Assembly: GCF_003461955.1 (NCBI RefSeq)
Contig: NZ_QTYB01000001.1
Span: forward strand, 478-64,477
DNA: 64,000 nucleotides
Reading direction: 5' to 3'
From: Ruminococcus sp. AM36-2AA
GTDB taxonomy: Bacteria; Bacillota; Clostridia; Lachnospirales; Lachnospiraceae
The position numbers and the translations under genes were made by a program. Position 1 is the first letter of the stretch; every line of letters starts with the position of its first letter. A model generated the notes under the pieces. It was not told the origin of the DNA, made no database searches, and was given only the letters and a program-made list of their open reading frames with translations. Of the stretch, positions 17,495 to 24,704 are shown piece after piece.

Positions 17495-18169
17495 TTATCT
17501 ATTTAATATCCAGTGAATGCCAGCCGCTGTGCGCTTGTTGCACGCCTGATAGTGGCTGCCACTGTTCAGTACGAAGGTGGTTTCGATGCCTTTCCCGTGG
17601 CACAGTGTTTCTATCTCCTGCGTATTCTGCTGCACAACGTTCAAAATCGGATTATCGGTGGAGCTCTCCTTGTCTCCGAGAGAAAAATACAGACAGTCAG
17701 GTTTGCGCTTCATCTCATGGGAGCACACATATTCCATGATGCCCTCAAACCAGAAGGAACCTGACATACTCGCTGCGCGGGCAAACACATCCGTTTGGTA
17801 GAGAGCGTAGAGGGCGAACAGCCCAGCCAGCGAGTAACCGGCGAGGCCCCGCCAGGCGGGCGCACCGGGAAGGAGCGCTTCCGCTTCCGGCATAATTTCA
17901 TCCAGAAGCAGTTTCAGGTAATCATCCGCACCCCCGGTGCAGGGCGTATCGTGTTTAGAGATCGGCCCCATATACCACGGTGTCATGTCATGATCCCATT
18001 TCAGCTCACTGACCGCCACCAGACAGAAATCTGGGCAGCCGAGCGCCATCAGGTTTTTATACACACTGTTAACGGCATTGGAAAAGGTGTTGAGATAGAT
18101 AACTGGGCTGCCCGGCTTTGCGCTTGGGTATATGTCCACTCTTTTTTGTTCTATGGTTAAAGAAGTCAC
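17495..18169 (-). CDS. Alpha/beta hydrolase, siderophore-esterase-like
   Basis: A 224-residue serine hydrolase of the esterase D/Fes-IroE fold. The nucleophile elbow is GYSLAG (Ser near residue 114), an acid lies in the SLGDKE stretch and the catalytic His in GSHYQA. There is no signal peptide, so it is cytoplasmic. The start is GTG at 18169 behind GAGGAGG. It is the first gene of the minus-strand cluster with the adenylating enzyme and acetyltransferase. Enterobactin-type esterases are close in fold, but no siderophore synthesis genes are present, so the substrate is open. Confidence 0.8.
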   Translation of the reverse strand: MTSLTIEQKRVDIYPSAKPGSPVIYLNTFSNAVNSVYKNLMALGCPDFCLVAVSELKWDHDMTPWYMGPISKHDTPCTGGADDYLKLLLDEIMPEAEALLPGAPAWRGLAGYSLAGLFALYALYQTDVFARAASMSGSFWFEGIMEYVCSHEMKRKPDCLYFSLGDKESSTDNPILNVVQQNTQEIETLCHGKGIETTFVLNSGSHYQACNKRTAAGIHWILNR

Positions 18170-18206
18170 TTTGTTGCCTCCTCTCTTGACGATTCATTGT
18201 ATAAAT

Positions 18207-18234
18207 ATTGTACGGTATCCGAAAACGAAAGCAA
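18207..18234 (-). promoter_or_regulatory. Candidate promoter of the hydrolase cluster
   Basis: On the minus strand TTGCTT (18234-18229), a 16-base spacer and TACAAT (18212-18207) precede the hydrolase gene. Three GTAC words (18210, 18235 and about 18250) overlap it and are plausible half sites for the divergent HxlR regulator, whose family often binds GTAC-containing dyads. Confidence 0.4.
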
Positions 18235-18298
18235 GTACGCAGAAAGTTCGTACATAGTATCAAACTACTGACCAAGGCTATAAACAGGAGGAATCAAG

Positions 18299-18665
18299 AT
18301 GGATCATATCATGACATATGAGGAATATCTGCGCGATGTCAAGAAGGGAATCGTCACCGATCTGGGCAACAGCCCGGTCACGCCGCTGCTTCTGATGCTT
18401 CAGGGAAAGTGGAAAACACAGATTCTCTATGAGCTGTGCATCCATGATACGGCCCGCTTCGGCACCTTAAAAAAGGAACTTCCGGGCATCACCAATACCA
18501 TGCTGACCAACTCCCTGCGGGAACTGGAACGGGACGGTTTCATCAACCGGGTACAGTTCAATGAAATCCCGCCTCATGTAGAGTATTCGTTCACCGAGCG
18601 GGGCCGTGACCTGATGCCGATTTTTTATCAGATCATGCTTTGGGGGTTCAAACACGAAAAAGACA
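18299..18665 (+). pseudogene. HxlR-family regulator, C-terminus replaced by intron sequence
   Basis: About 120 residues match an HxlR/MarR-like winged-helix protein: LLLMLQGKWKTQILYEL, FGTLKKELPGITNTMLT, LRELERDGFINRV and EYSFTERGRDL. After GFKHEKDN the frame enters the reverse strand of a group II intron remnant and continues with unrelated residues. Only the last few residues of a normal HxlR protein are lost, so the DNA-binding domain may still work. It faces the hydrolase cluster and is its likely regulator. Confidence 0.75.
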
Positions 18666-19428
18666 ATGGTCGAAGTTTTCCATTGCTTTTAGGGATATAT
18701 ACCCTAATTGATGGCTGTGGTTTGTATGATTTTCTTTTCAATCTTTCTACCAAGTCATCTATGTTTTGTTCCAGATTCCTCTCGTATTCTCTCTTCGTAA
18801 TCTCATCCATACCAACTGCCTTACTTCCGTCTAATTCTTTGTGACATTGCAGAAGCATTTCTTTATTGATTAGATGATACAACGATGTGAACTCTGGTCT
18901 CGGCGAACTTGCCGATATTTCTGCTATTCTTTCCAATTTTGTTTCCATCAATACCTCCGTCCCTGAGTACGGTTGATGTGTCCTCAGAAAGACCATTATT
19001 ATGTAGCTCCCTTCCCTCCATTGGCATTACCCAACTTCTTCAGTACTATGAAGCTATCCGACTGCCTGCTGTTCTTTTGGCATTCTCCCTTTTGCAGTTG
19101 TTTGCCATACTTGCAATGACAAGAAACAACAGGCTCTCCCCAGTTGACTGAATAGTCACAATGTAAAACATAAAGTGCTCTTTGACCCCGCAGAAGCAAA
19201 CCATTTCTTACCATGACGATTTGGTTTGTGTTGCTTTCCGCTGGAATTAAAACGTCAGCCTTCTAGATATCAAAATTTCGAGGCTCAATCACACTCTCTA
19301 TTTTCTCGCTGTCTACGCTTAGCAACTACCATTACTGGCAGTCACCCAGGACTCGCTACTGGCGGTTGGTTAGACCTTACCAGACAGGCATTCCACCTGC
19401 TAGACTACTCGCCCTTGTCTGGGCGCAC
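18665..19428 (-). mobile_element. Group II intron remnant, 5' part
   Basis: Read on the minus strand, the element begins at 19428 with GTGCGCCC, the classic 5' consensus of bacterial group II introns. About 480 bases of folded, non-coding sequence of domain I-III type follow, and then the start of the reverse transcriptase. It ends abruptly at about 18665 inside the reverse transcriptase, where it joins the HxlR gene. Domains V and VI and the 3' end are missing, so it can neither splice nor move. Confidence 0.8.
18666..18948 (-). pseudogene. Group II intron reverse transcriptase, N-terminal fragment
   Basis: From ATG 18948 (GGAGG before it) about 95 residues match the start of an intron-encoded maturase: EFTSLYHLINKEML, DGSKAVGMDEITKREYE, LVERLKRKSYKPQP and IPKSNGKLRPL. 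The rest of the polymerase, the maturase and the endonuclease domains are gone. Confidence 0.8.
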
Positions 19429-19701
19429 AATTCCGATTTGTTAAATTCATATCCGCATTATAGCATAAAAATAACGACACTGTATATCACTTTCGTAACA
19501 TACAATGCCGTTACTTTTATTTTCTTCGATACACCAAACAAAACATATTCCTGTATACGATAATATCATATACAGAGTTCGACTTGTTCAGCTTTAGTGG
19601 GGAAAATGTAAAGTAAACTCCGCCTTTTGGCATAGGAATTGTTTTGTTAAATTAAATAATGAAAAAGAAAATAGTCATTTTGATAGAACATATTAACTAT
19701 A

Positions 19702-19841
19702 AATAATCAGAATTTGAATAGTGAACTTTTTACACTGAAATATGTACGATTCTAATAATGACATGAACTTATGGGAACGTATTGCGGATACTTTGTGAAC
19801 TTTATCCTGATACAATGATTATGCTGATGAAAGAAGGCATC
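19702..19841 (+). repeat. 140-base dispersed repeat, copy B
   Basis: Second copy of the repeat at 10850-10990. It starts after an AT-rich stretch (19429-19701) in which I see no gene, and it ends where an IS256-type fragment begins. The two copies have different right-hand neighbours, so the repeat itself is the shared unit. Confidence 0.75.
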
Positions 19842-20051
19842 CCTTGGAATATCAATCTCCATATCTCCGTAACTGGTATGTAACGTTTTCTGGGAATGTC
19901 CATTCCTGGAATTATCGGTTTCTTTATTTCGATAATCATATTTGGAATATCCCAGTTCTTCATCCAGTTCCTGATCAATGGCGCCTTCCAAAATGATAGA
20001 CATCATATCCCGCATAATGGAATTAACATCTGTTCCATGAGATGGAATTTT
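19842..20051 (-). pseudogene. IS256-family transposase fragment
   Basis: On the minus strand about 68 residues match the conserved N-terminal part of IS256 transposases: GTDVNSIMRDMMSIILEGAI, DEELGYSKYDYRN, NSRNGHSQKT and YGDMEIDIPRD. The catalytic DDE domain is absent and an upstream stop lies at 20052-20054. No terminal inverted repeats are visible. Confidence 0.8.
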
Positions 20052-20157
20052 CTATAAGGACACAGGAATCTGGCAGTTCTTAGTGTTACCAAATCCTTCT
20101 GTCGTACAGGCTTCATAAAAGGAACTAATATGCGACACTATTGCAATCGAGGTAATA

Positions 20158-20186
20158 TTGACATAGAATTCCATGTATTATAGAAT
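20158..20186 (+). promoter_or_regulatory. Promoter at the left edge of the mobile module
   Basis: TTGACA (20158-20163), a 17-base spacer and TAGAAT (20181-20186) give a start near 20193. The transcript would meet a terminator 20 bases later (20213-20241) before reaching the S1-domain gene. Confidence 0.6.
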
Positions 20187-20212
20187 GGTATCTGTAAAAA
20201 GAAGGCATGAAG

Positions 20213-20241
20213 AAAGCAGCTTTAAACGGGCTGCTTTTTTT
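20213..20241 (+). terminator. Leader terminator (possible attenuator)
   Basis: AAAGCAGC (20213-20220) pairs with GCTGC and T tract (20230-20241) around a nine-base loop. It lies between the promoter at 20158 and the start at 20335, so it either attenuates the S1-domain gene or ends a very short RNA. Confidence 0.65.
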
Positions 20242-20334
20242 GTGTCTTCTTTTGTCTTTCTTGAGTACCGGAGGAAAAGGAGTTTTCTGGATGGAGCAGA
20301 GAAGACAAAAATAAATAAGAACAGGAGGAAGTAT

Positions 20335-21297
20335 ATGGAGGATACCAAAAAAACAGTTTTGGCGGGAAATGGGGAAAAAGATGTTCCGCGTGCAGTCTAC
20401 GATGGTGTTTTGACAATCGATGTAGACGCGCAGGTTGAAAGCATGGAGGAACAGGAAGAAGCCAGATGGCATCAGCTTTTGAATGCACATCGTACCAGAA
20501 AGATCCTGACGGGCCAGCTTGGGGGCATTGAAAAACTGGAGAGCGGATGGATGGTTGCTGTTACATACTTTAATGGTTTTCGGATCATTATCCCAATGAA
20601 TGAAATGATGATCAACCTTCAGGGAGACGGGCGTGAAAACGCGGATACCTTAAACCGTCAGGTCCGTATTGCTAACAACATGCTCGGCTGTGATATTGAT
20701 TTCATCATCAAAGATCTGGATAACAAGAGCCGGAGTGTTGTAGCATCCAGAAAAGATGCAATGCTTAAAAAGAGGCAGACTTTTTACCTTGGGGAAGATA
20801 CAGAAAAACCAATGCTCTATGAAGGCAGGATCGTAGAAGCAAGGGTGATCGCGGTAGCTCCCAAAGCAGTCCGCCTGGAAGTCTTTGGTGTAGAAGTATC
20901 TGTCCGGGCCAGAGATATGGCATGGGAGTGGATGGTAGATGCCGGAGAAAAATTCCAGGTAGGCGATCTGGTGCTGGTCATGGTCAATAAGGTGGAAGCA
21001 AGCTCTGTTGACCAGATCATTATAGAAGTGGATGCAAAGAGTCCGACAGCCAATATCAATAAAGATAACCTCCGGAAATGCCATAAACAGGGAAAATATA
21101 CAGGGATTATTACGGAAGTCTATAAGGGAACCTATTTTATCCGCCTTGATATCGGAGTCAATGCCGTGGCACATTCCTGCAATATGTCCGCACTTCCGGG
21201 AAAGAAAGATAAGATCGGATTTGTGGTGACCCGCATCAACGACAACTATGAAGTGGCAGAAGGCATTATCACAAGGCTTATCAAAAGAGCTTCCTGA
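20335..21297 (+). CDS. S1-domain RNA-binding protein of a mobile element
   Basis: A 320-residue protein with two S1-like OB folds in its C-terminal half: about 160-230 (YEGRIVEARVIAVAPKAVR) and 245-310 (GKYTGIITEVYKGTYFIRLD). The N-terminal half is unassigned. Proteins of this type are standard in clostridial integrative elements and large plasmids, where they probably bind RNA or single-stranded DNA. The ATG at 20335 follows AGGAGG; the longer frame from 20173 would read through the leader terminator and is rejected. First gene of the mobile module. Confidence 0.75.
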   Translation: MEDTKKTVLAGNGEKDVPRAVYDGVLTIDVDAQVESMEEQEEARWHQLLNAHRTRKILTGQLGGIEKLESGWMVAVTYFNGFRIIIPMNEMMINLQGDGRENADTLNRQVRIANNMLGCDIDFIIKDLDNKSRSVVASRKDAMLKKRQTFYLGEDTEKPMLYEGRIVEARVIAVAPKAVRLEVFGVEVSVRARDMAWEWMVDAGEKFQVGDLVLVMVNKVEASSVDQIIIEVDAKSPTANINKDNLRKCHKQGKYTGIITEVYKGTYFIRLDIGVNAVAHSCNMSALPGKKDKIGFVVTRINDNYEVAEGIITRLIKRAS

Positions 21298-21327
21298 AAA
21301 TGTTTTTATGATTTTCAAAGAATTCTG

Positions 21328-21357
21328 TTGACACAGAAAAAGGGAATTCTTTAATAT
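21328..21357 (+). promoter_or_regulatory. Candidate promoter before the zinc-finger gene
   Basis: TTGACA (21328-21333), an 18-base spacer and TAATAT (21352-21357) lie 32 bases before the ATG at 21389. Confidence 0.5.
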
Positions 21358-21388
21358 CGGAGAAAAAGATGGAAAGGAGTGACGTCAG

Positions 21389-21841
21389 ATGGCAAAAAAG
21401 AAGAAAAAACAGATGAGGGAAACCTTGTACTGTCCATATTGCAAAAGACCCGGGGTACTTAGGCCGGCAGCCTATGTCTATGGGGATAACAACCTGGATC
21501 CGGAGAAATACCTGTATGTATGCAGCGGCTATCCTTCCTGTGATTCATACATTGGGGCACACAAAAAAAGTATGCGTCCCATGGGAACCATGGCTGACAG
21601 CAATCTGCGTAATAAGCGGATCGAAGCACACAGAGCTTTGGATGCAATCTGGAAAAATGGTTATATGACCAAACACAGCACATATATCTGGCTTCAGAAC
21701 CGTTTGAATCTCCGGGAAAAGGACACACATATCGGGAAATTTTCTTATTACCTGTGTGAACAGACCATCCGGGAATGTACAGACTATATAAAAAGCCGAG
21801 AGGAAAAAAAGAAATCCCCGGATAAAATAAGCGTGGCATGA
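21389..21841 (+). CDS. Zinc-finger protein (DUF3268-like)
   Basis: A 150-residue basic protein that opens with a lysine run and a four-cysteine zinc site: CPYC (about 15-18) and later CSGYPSCDSYIGAH (about 45-58). This is the DUF3268 zinc-finger type found in clostridial mobile elements and phages. It probably binds nucleic acid in replication or transfer, but its exact job is unknown. RBS GGAAAGGAG. Followed after 12 bases by a membrane protein gene. Confidence 0.7.
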   Translation: MAKKKKKQMRETLYCPYCKRPGVLRPAAYVYGDNNLDPEKYLYVCSGYPSCDSYIGAHKKSMRPMGTMADSNLRNKRIEAHRALDAIWKNGYMTKHSTYIWLQNRLNLREKDTHIGKFSYYLCEQTIRECTDYIKSREEKKKSPDKISVA

Positions 21842-21853
21842 CGGAAAGGATGG

Positions 21854-22516
21854 ATGCCCTTGAGACTACAGGCGACAGAAGATGATGTATATCATCTGAT
21901 GGACCTTAAAGAACAGTATTTTATTATGACAGCAATATGCAGTGTGGCAGAGGGAATCAGCGCATACTTTTTCATATACCAGAAAAGATGCTGGGATCTT
22001 GCATATTTGTGTACTGCACTGGCGCTTGCGATAATCCTGCTTCTTCGTCAGGCCATAAAAATCAGCCGGAGGATCATGGAGGCAGAAAACTGTTATATGG
22101 CACTTGAAGAGGACAGCCAGGCAGTCTGCCAGCCGGAAAAAAACGGAAAATATGAGTCCTGCAGGATCTTTTACGATGAGATGGATAAGATCGTAGAAGG
22201 AACCAGACGGGGAGTTCCGGAATTTTATATCGTGATCCGAAAAGAAGGGAAAGAACAGAAAAGCTTTTTCCTTTTGGATGAAGAAGAACAGGAACGGGAT
22301 GTTTTCTGTGTACGATCCTTTGGCTTTGACAATCAGGGATTCATGGAGTTTTATCGGAAACTCAGGTGGATCGTACCGGGAAGAACAAGGATTATCGGGA
22401 CCAAAACACAGGAAGTATGGAAACTGCGGCGGCCGAATATCGGAATCTGTACGGCAGCAGGCATGCTTTTGGGGTATGTACTTCCAAAACTCCTGGAAAT
22501 GATGATGTATGGGTAA
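21854..22516 (+). CDS. Membrane protein of unknown function (mobile module)
   Basis: A 220-residue protein with two membrane helices near the N-terminus (about 22-40 and 47-66), a soluble middle and a third helix near the end (about 197-215). A basic local pattern suggests that the middle faces the cytoplasm. The ATG at 21854 is only four bases from AAGGA; a TTG two codons later has better spacing. I do not recognise the family. It lies in a run of unknown genes typical of integrative elements. Confidence 0.65.
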   Translation: MPLRLQATEDDVYHLMDLKEQYFIMTAICSVAEGISAYFFIYQKRCWDLAYLCTALALAIILLLRQAIKISRRIMEAENCYMALEEDSQAVCQPEKNGKYESCRIFYDEMDKIVEGTRRGVPEFYIVIRKEGKEQKSFFLLDEEEQERDVFCVRSFGFDNQGFMEFYRKLRWIVPGRTRIIGTKTQEVWKLRRPNIGICTAAGMLLGYVLPKLLEMMMYG

Positions 22517-22584
22517 CAAGTTATGAAAGAAAACAGATCAGAAGCAGAGATTAGAAAGAGTGAAAATGACAAGGAGGAAATGTC

Positions 22585-23274
22585 ATGAGATGGTATACAG
22601 CAATCGGAATGAAAAAAGATGATGCAGATGGAAGGTTTTGTGTCTGGGTAGATGGGGAAGAAAAAGTACTTACAGAAATGGAAACTATTTTGTGGGCTGC
22701 GCTCACCTGGTCTTTCTGTGAAGAGGATAAGGTCCACTCCCAGATGCATCGTCTTCTTGTATTTAGCCTTGGAGAAAAACAGGCACAGGAATGGGCGGAC
22801 AAAGAGGATTTTCAGTTTTGCCTGAACCGTCTGGTAAAGCGGGGCCTGGTTGTGCTGACAGAAGGATGTACCAGAGAGGAAGCTGTATACAGCATTATCA
22901 GACGGTCAGTCATGGCTCCCATGGCCTTTTCACGGACAGAACGCATGAAGCATTTTATGGAAGCCCTTTCCATGGGAAAAGGACTGAAGTTTTCACTGAG
23001 GGCTTTTAAAAAGCCGCTGCTTACAGAAGAGGAATACCAGATACTTTCCAATCTTCAGAGAGAAGGGGATGTTTCCTGCCACCTGAAATGTTTAAAAGAA
23101 GAGGCAAAAAGCAGGGAACCCAATTTAGCAGATTCCCTCCAGGAACACATCCAACGGGAATTTATAAGCCGTGTAGCGCAGCTTTACTATAAGAAACAGC
23201 TTGTGATCGACAACATAAGAAGGGAGGACTGCCTTGAAGCAAACGGAACATCCGTATTGGCACAGGCTGTATAG
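22585..23274 (+). CDS. Hypothetical protein, possible winged-helix (mobile module)
   Basis: A 229-residue soluble protein with a CWVDGEEKVL stretch and two segments that could form winged helices (about 37-95 and 145-175). This is a shape-based guess. RBS AAGGAGG at 22570-22576. Its end overlaps the next gene by 41 bases, so translation is coupled. No family recognised. Confidence 0.6.
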   Translation: MRWYTAIGMKKDDADGRFCVWVDGEEKVLTEMETILWAALTWSFCEEDKVHSQMHRLLVFSLGEKQAQEWADKEDFQFCLNRLVKRGLVVLTEGCTREEAVYSIIRRSVMAPMAFSRTERMKHFMEALSMGKGLKFSLRAFKKPLLTEEEYQILSNLQREGDVSCHLKCLKEEAKSREPNLADSLQEHIQREFISRVAQLYYKKQLVIDNIRREDCLEANGTSVLAQAV

Positions 23275-23737
23275 ATGCTTGGAAGATTTTGGAACACGTT
23301 ATCAGAATATACCGGATTTTTTTAAGGACAGGATCCAGCGATATGGTATCCTGTCTCTTTTTATCCTGCTTTTCGGATCATTTATGGGAACATGGATGAA
23401 AGACAAAACTTTTATTTTCTGGTCTTTCCTGCTTGGGATTATCGGGTTTATAAGAACATATCTTATTTTCCGCACCGCGGATAAAAAGACCTATGAAATC
23501 GTGGAAGGGCTGGTAACCGGGATAGACGGGAAAAATCCCTTTGCAAGATTACGGAAGATCCGGGTAAGTGATCCGGCCGGACGGCAGAGTGAACTTTTGC
23601 TGGATAAAAACGTAAAAGTTTTGGAGGGAAAACGTTACCGGTTTTATTTTGGCATAAATGAAAAGAAGCTGGTAGGAATCCGCCGGGTGGATGCAGCACT
23701 CAATAACGGGACTTTTTTGGGAAACGAAGAAATATAA
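23234..23737 (+). CDS. Two-helix membrane protein (mobile module)
   Basis: A 167-residue protein starting at TTG 23234 behind AGGGAGG, within the end of the preceding gene. Two membrane helices lie at about 38-55 and 60-78. The C-terminal half has a small beta-rich domain that resembles the one in the protein at 21854 in layout only. Function unknown; coupled to its upstream neighbour. Confidence 0.6.
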   Translation: MKQTEHPYWHRLYRCLEDFGTRYQNIPDFFKDRIQRYGILSLFILLFGSFMGTWMKDKTFIFWSFLLGIIGFIRTYLIFRTADKKTYEIVEGLVTGIDGKNPFARLRKIRVSDPAGRQSELLLDKNVKVLEGKRYRFYFGINEKKLVGIRRVDAALNNGTFLGNEEI

Positions 23738-23759
23738 GAGGAAGAGATCCATTTTATAG

Positions 23760-23829
23760 CAGGGAGGGGAGCACCAGGCATGGTTCGATTCCATGCTGCC
23801 CTGTTTCCGCAAAAGACTATTGCGGGAAA
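23760..23829 (+). ncRNA. Structured leader with tRNA minihelix-like hairpin before the cold-shock gene
   Basis: CAGGG (23760-23764) can pair with CCCTG (23799-23803). Inside, GCATGG-TTCGATT-CCATGC (23778-23796) forms a stem whose loop is identical to a tRNA T-loop. A second hairpin, TTTCCGCAA with TTGCGGGAAA (23804-23829), follows. There are no D or anticodon arms, so it is not a tRNA. It may be a cold-responsive leader of the cold-shock gene 22 bases downstream. Confidence 0.45.
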
Positions 23830-23850
23830 TACAGCAAAGGAGAGAAAGAT

Positions 23851-24078
23851 ATGTCAGAAACACTACAGGGAACCGTGAAATGGTTCAGCGCACAGAAAGG
23901 ATACGGTTTTATCACCGGTGAAGACGGGATTGATTATTTCGCCCACTTTTCGGAGATCCAGATGGATGGATACCGGAAATTAAGCGGTGGCCAGCCGGTC
24001 CTTTTTGAAGCAGGGACGGATGCCAACGGGCGAAGCCTTGCCAAAAATATTTCCCCGGCGGATCCAAACGCTGAGTAA
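23851..24078 (+). CDS. Cold-shock domain protein (CspA-like)
   Basis: A 75-residue single cold-shock domain. RNP1 reads KGYGFIT (about residues 16-22) and RNP2 reads DYFAHFS (about 28-34). Such proteins bind single-stranded RNA or DNA and melt structure. The residues differ from typical host copies (for example AHF in place of VHF), as is common for mobile-element copies. RBS AAAGGAGAG. The long structured leader upstream fits self-regulation through RNA. Confidence 0.88.
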   Translation: MSETLQGTVKWFSAQKGYGFITGEDGIDYFAHFSEIQMDGYRKLSGGQPVLFEAGTDANGRSLAKNISPADPNAE

Positions 24079-24149
24079 GACGTTTTCATAGTGCATGTAC
24101 AGATTACCTATTCCCCTCAGATACATGCATTTATGCAGACGGATGAAAA

Positions 24150-24174
24150 GACAGGCGGTATCATGCCGCCTGTC
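24150..24174. terminator. Strong hairpin without T tract
   Basis: GACAGGCGG (24150-24158) pairs perfectly with CCGCCTGTC (24166-24174). The lack of T residues makes efficient intrinsic termination doubtful. A weaker outer dyad (TGCATGTA near 24093, TACATGCA near 24121) lies upstream. Confidence 0.45.
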
Positions 24175-24236
24175 ACAACATGTAACAGAATAATAAAGAT
24201 AGCTCACACAATAACACAATATATAGTTAAAAATAA

Positions 24237-24265
24237 TTGACAACCACAAAATGTTGTGGTAGTCT
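24237..24265 (+). promoter_or_regulatory. Promoter with an operator filling its spacer
   Basis: TTGACA (24237-24242) is followed by the perfect dyad ACCACAA-AATG-TTGTGGT (24243-24260), whose last base starts a weak -10, TAGTCT (24260-24265), at exactly 17 bases. A protein bound here would block polymerase completely. The regulator is not evident in the window. Confidence 0.6.
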
Positions 24266-24284
24266 TTAAATGAAAAATAATTTA

Positions 24285-24440
24285 ACAGTCTATAAAAGAC
24301 TGTGATTATTCTTTAGTTCCGGACATTCCGGAAGAAACACTTTGGGGCGGTCTTGCCCTTAATGAGAAAAAATGGATATGCAAAATATAAGGAAGATGCA
24401 AGAAGGAAAGAAGATTCTTTTTGTGTCTTTTTTTATTGCA
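24285..24440 (+). promoter_or_regulatory. Structured leader of the small-ORF operon
   Basis: The leader after the operator promoter holds ACAGTCT-ATAAA-AGACTGT (24285-24303), a direct repeat TTCCGGA (24317 and 24326), GGGC/GCCC (about 24344-24358) and an outer pair TATGCAA (about 24373) with TTGCATA (about 24436), which encloses T-rich runs. Two short frames overlap it, without ribosome binding sites. It looks like an attenuator, but no class is recognised. Confidence 0.4.
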
Positions 24441-24465
24441 TAAAAAGCAGAAAGGAGGAGTACGA

Positions 24466-24537
24466 ATGAAACTGTCAGTTAAGGAAACTGCAAAAAGAAA
24501 TACCTTAAGAACATCAAAAAAAGAAAACACATTGTAA
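24466..24537 (+). CDS. Very small basic protein (23 residues)
   Basis: An ATG at 24466 follows a near-perfect AAAGGAGG (24451-24457) at good spacing and opens 23 residues rich in Lys, Arg and Thr, ending at TAA 24537. The next start is 17 bases on with its own AGGAGGG. The strong site supports real translation, either as a functional small protein or as a leader peptide. Function unknown. Confidence 0.45.
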   Translation: MKLSVKETAKRNTLRTSKKENTL

Positions 24538-24554
24538 GATCAGGAGGGTCGATT

Positions 24555-24686
24555 ATGGAGACAATTAAATGGGAAAACGCAAATGCACTGGAAATTGGAA
24601 TGCTTATGGAGATGGCAGAAGACGGCTATGTATTTTGCATCGAAGATGGAAAGATACAGGCTGTTGAAGTCCGGATTTTCAGCTAG
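24555..24686 (+). CDS. Small acidic hypothetical protein (43 residues)
   Basis: An ATG at 24555 behind AGGAGGG (24542-24548) opens a 43-residue acidic protein with a short beta-hairpin-like region (GYVFCIEDGKIQAVEV). It lies between the 23-residue frame and the 370-residue protein, all on one transcript. No family recognised; the strong site and tight packing support it. Confidence 0.55.
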   Translation: METIKWENANALEIGMLMEMAEDGYVFCIEDGKIQAVEVRIFS

Positions 24687-24704
24687 CGTGGAAAGGCGGA
24701 CATT

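Noticed and set aside
23778..23803. Possible tRNA gene because of the TTCGATT T-loop
   Set aside because: There is no D arm, anticodon arm or seven-pair acceptor stem; only a minihelix can be formed.
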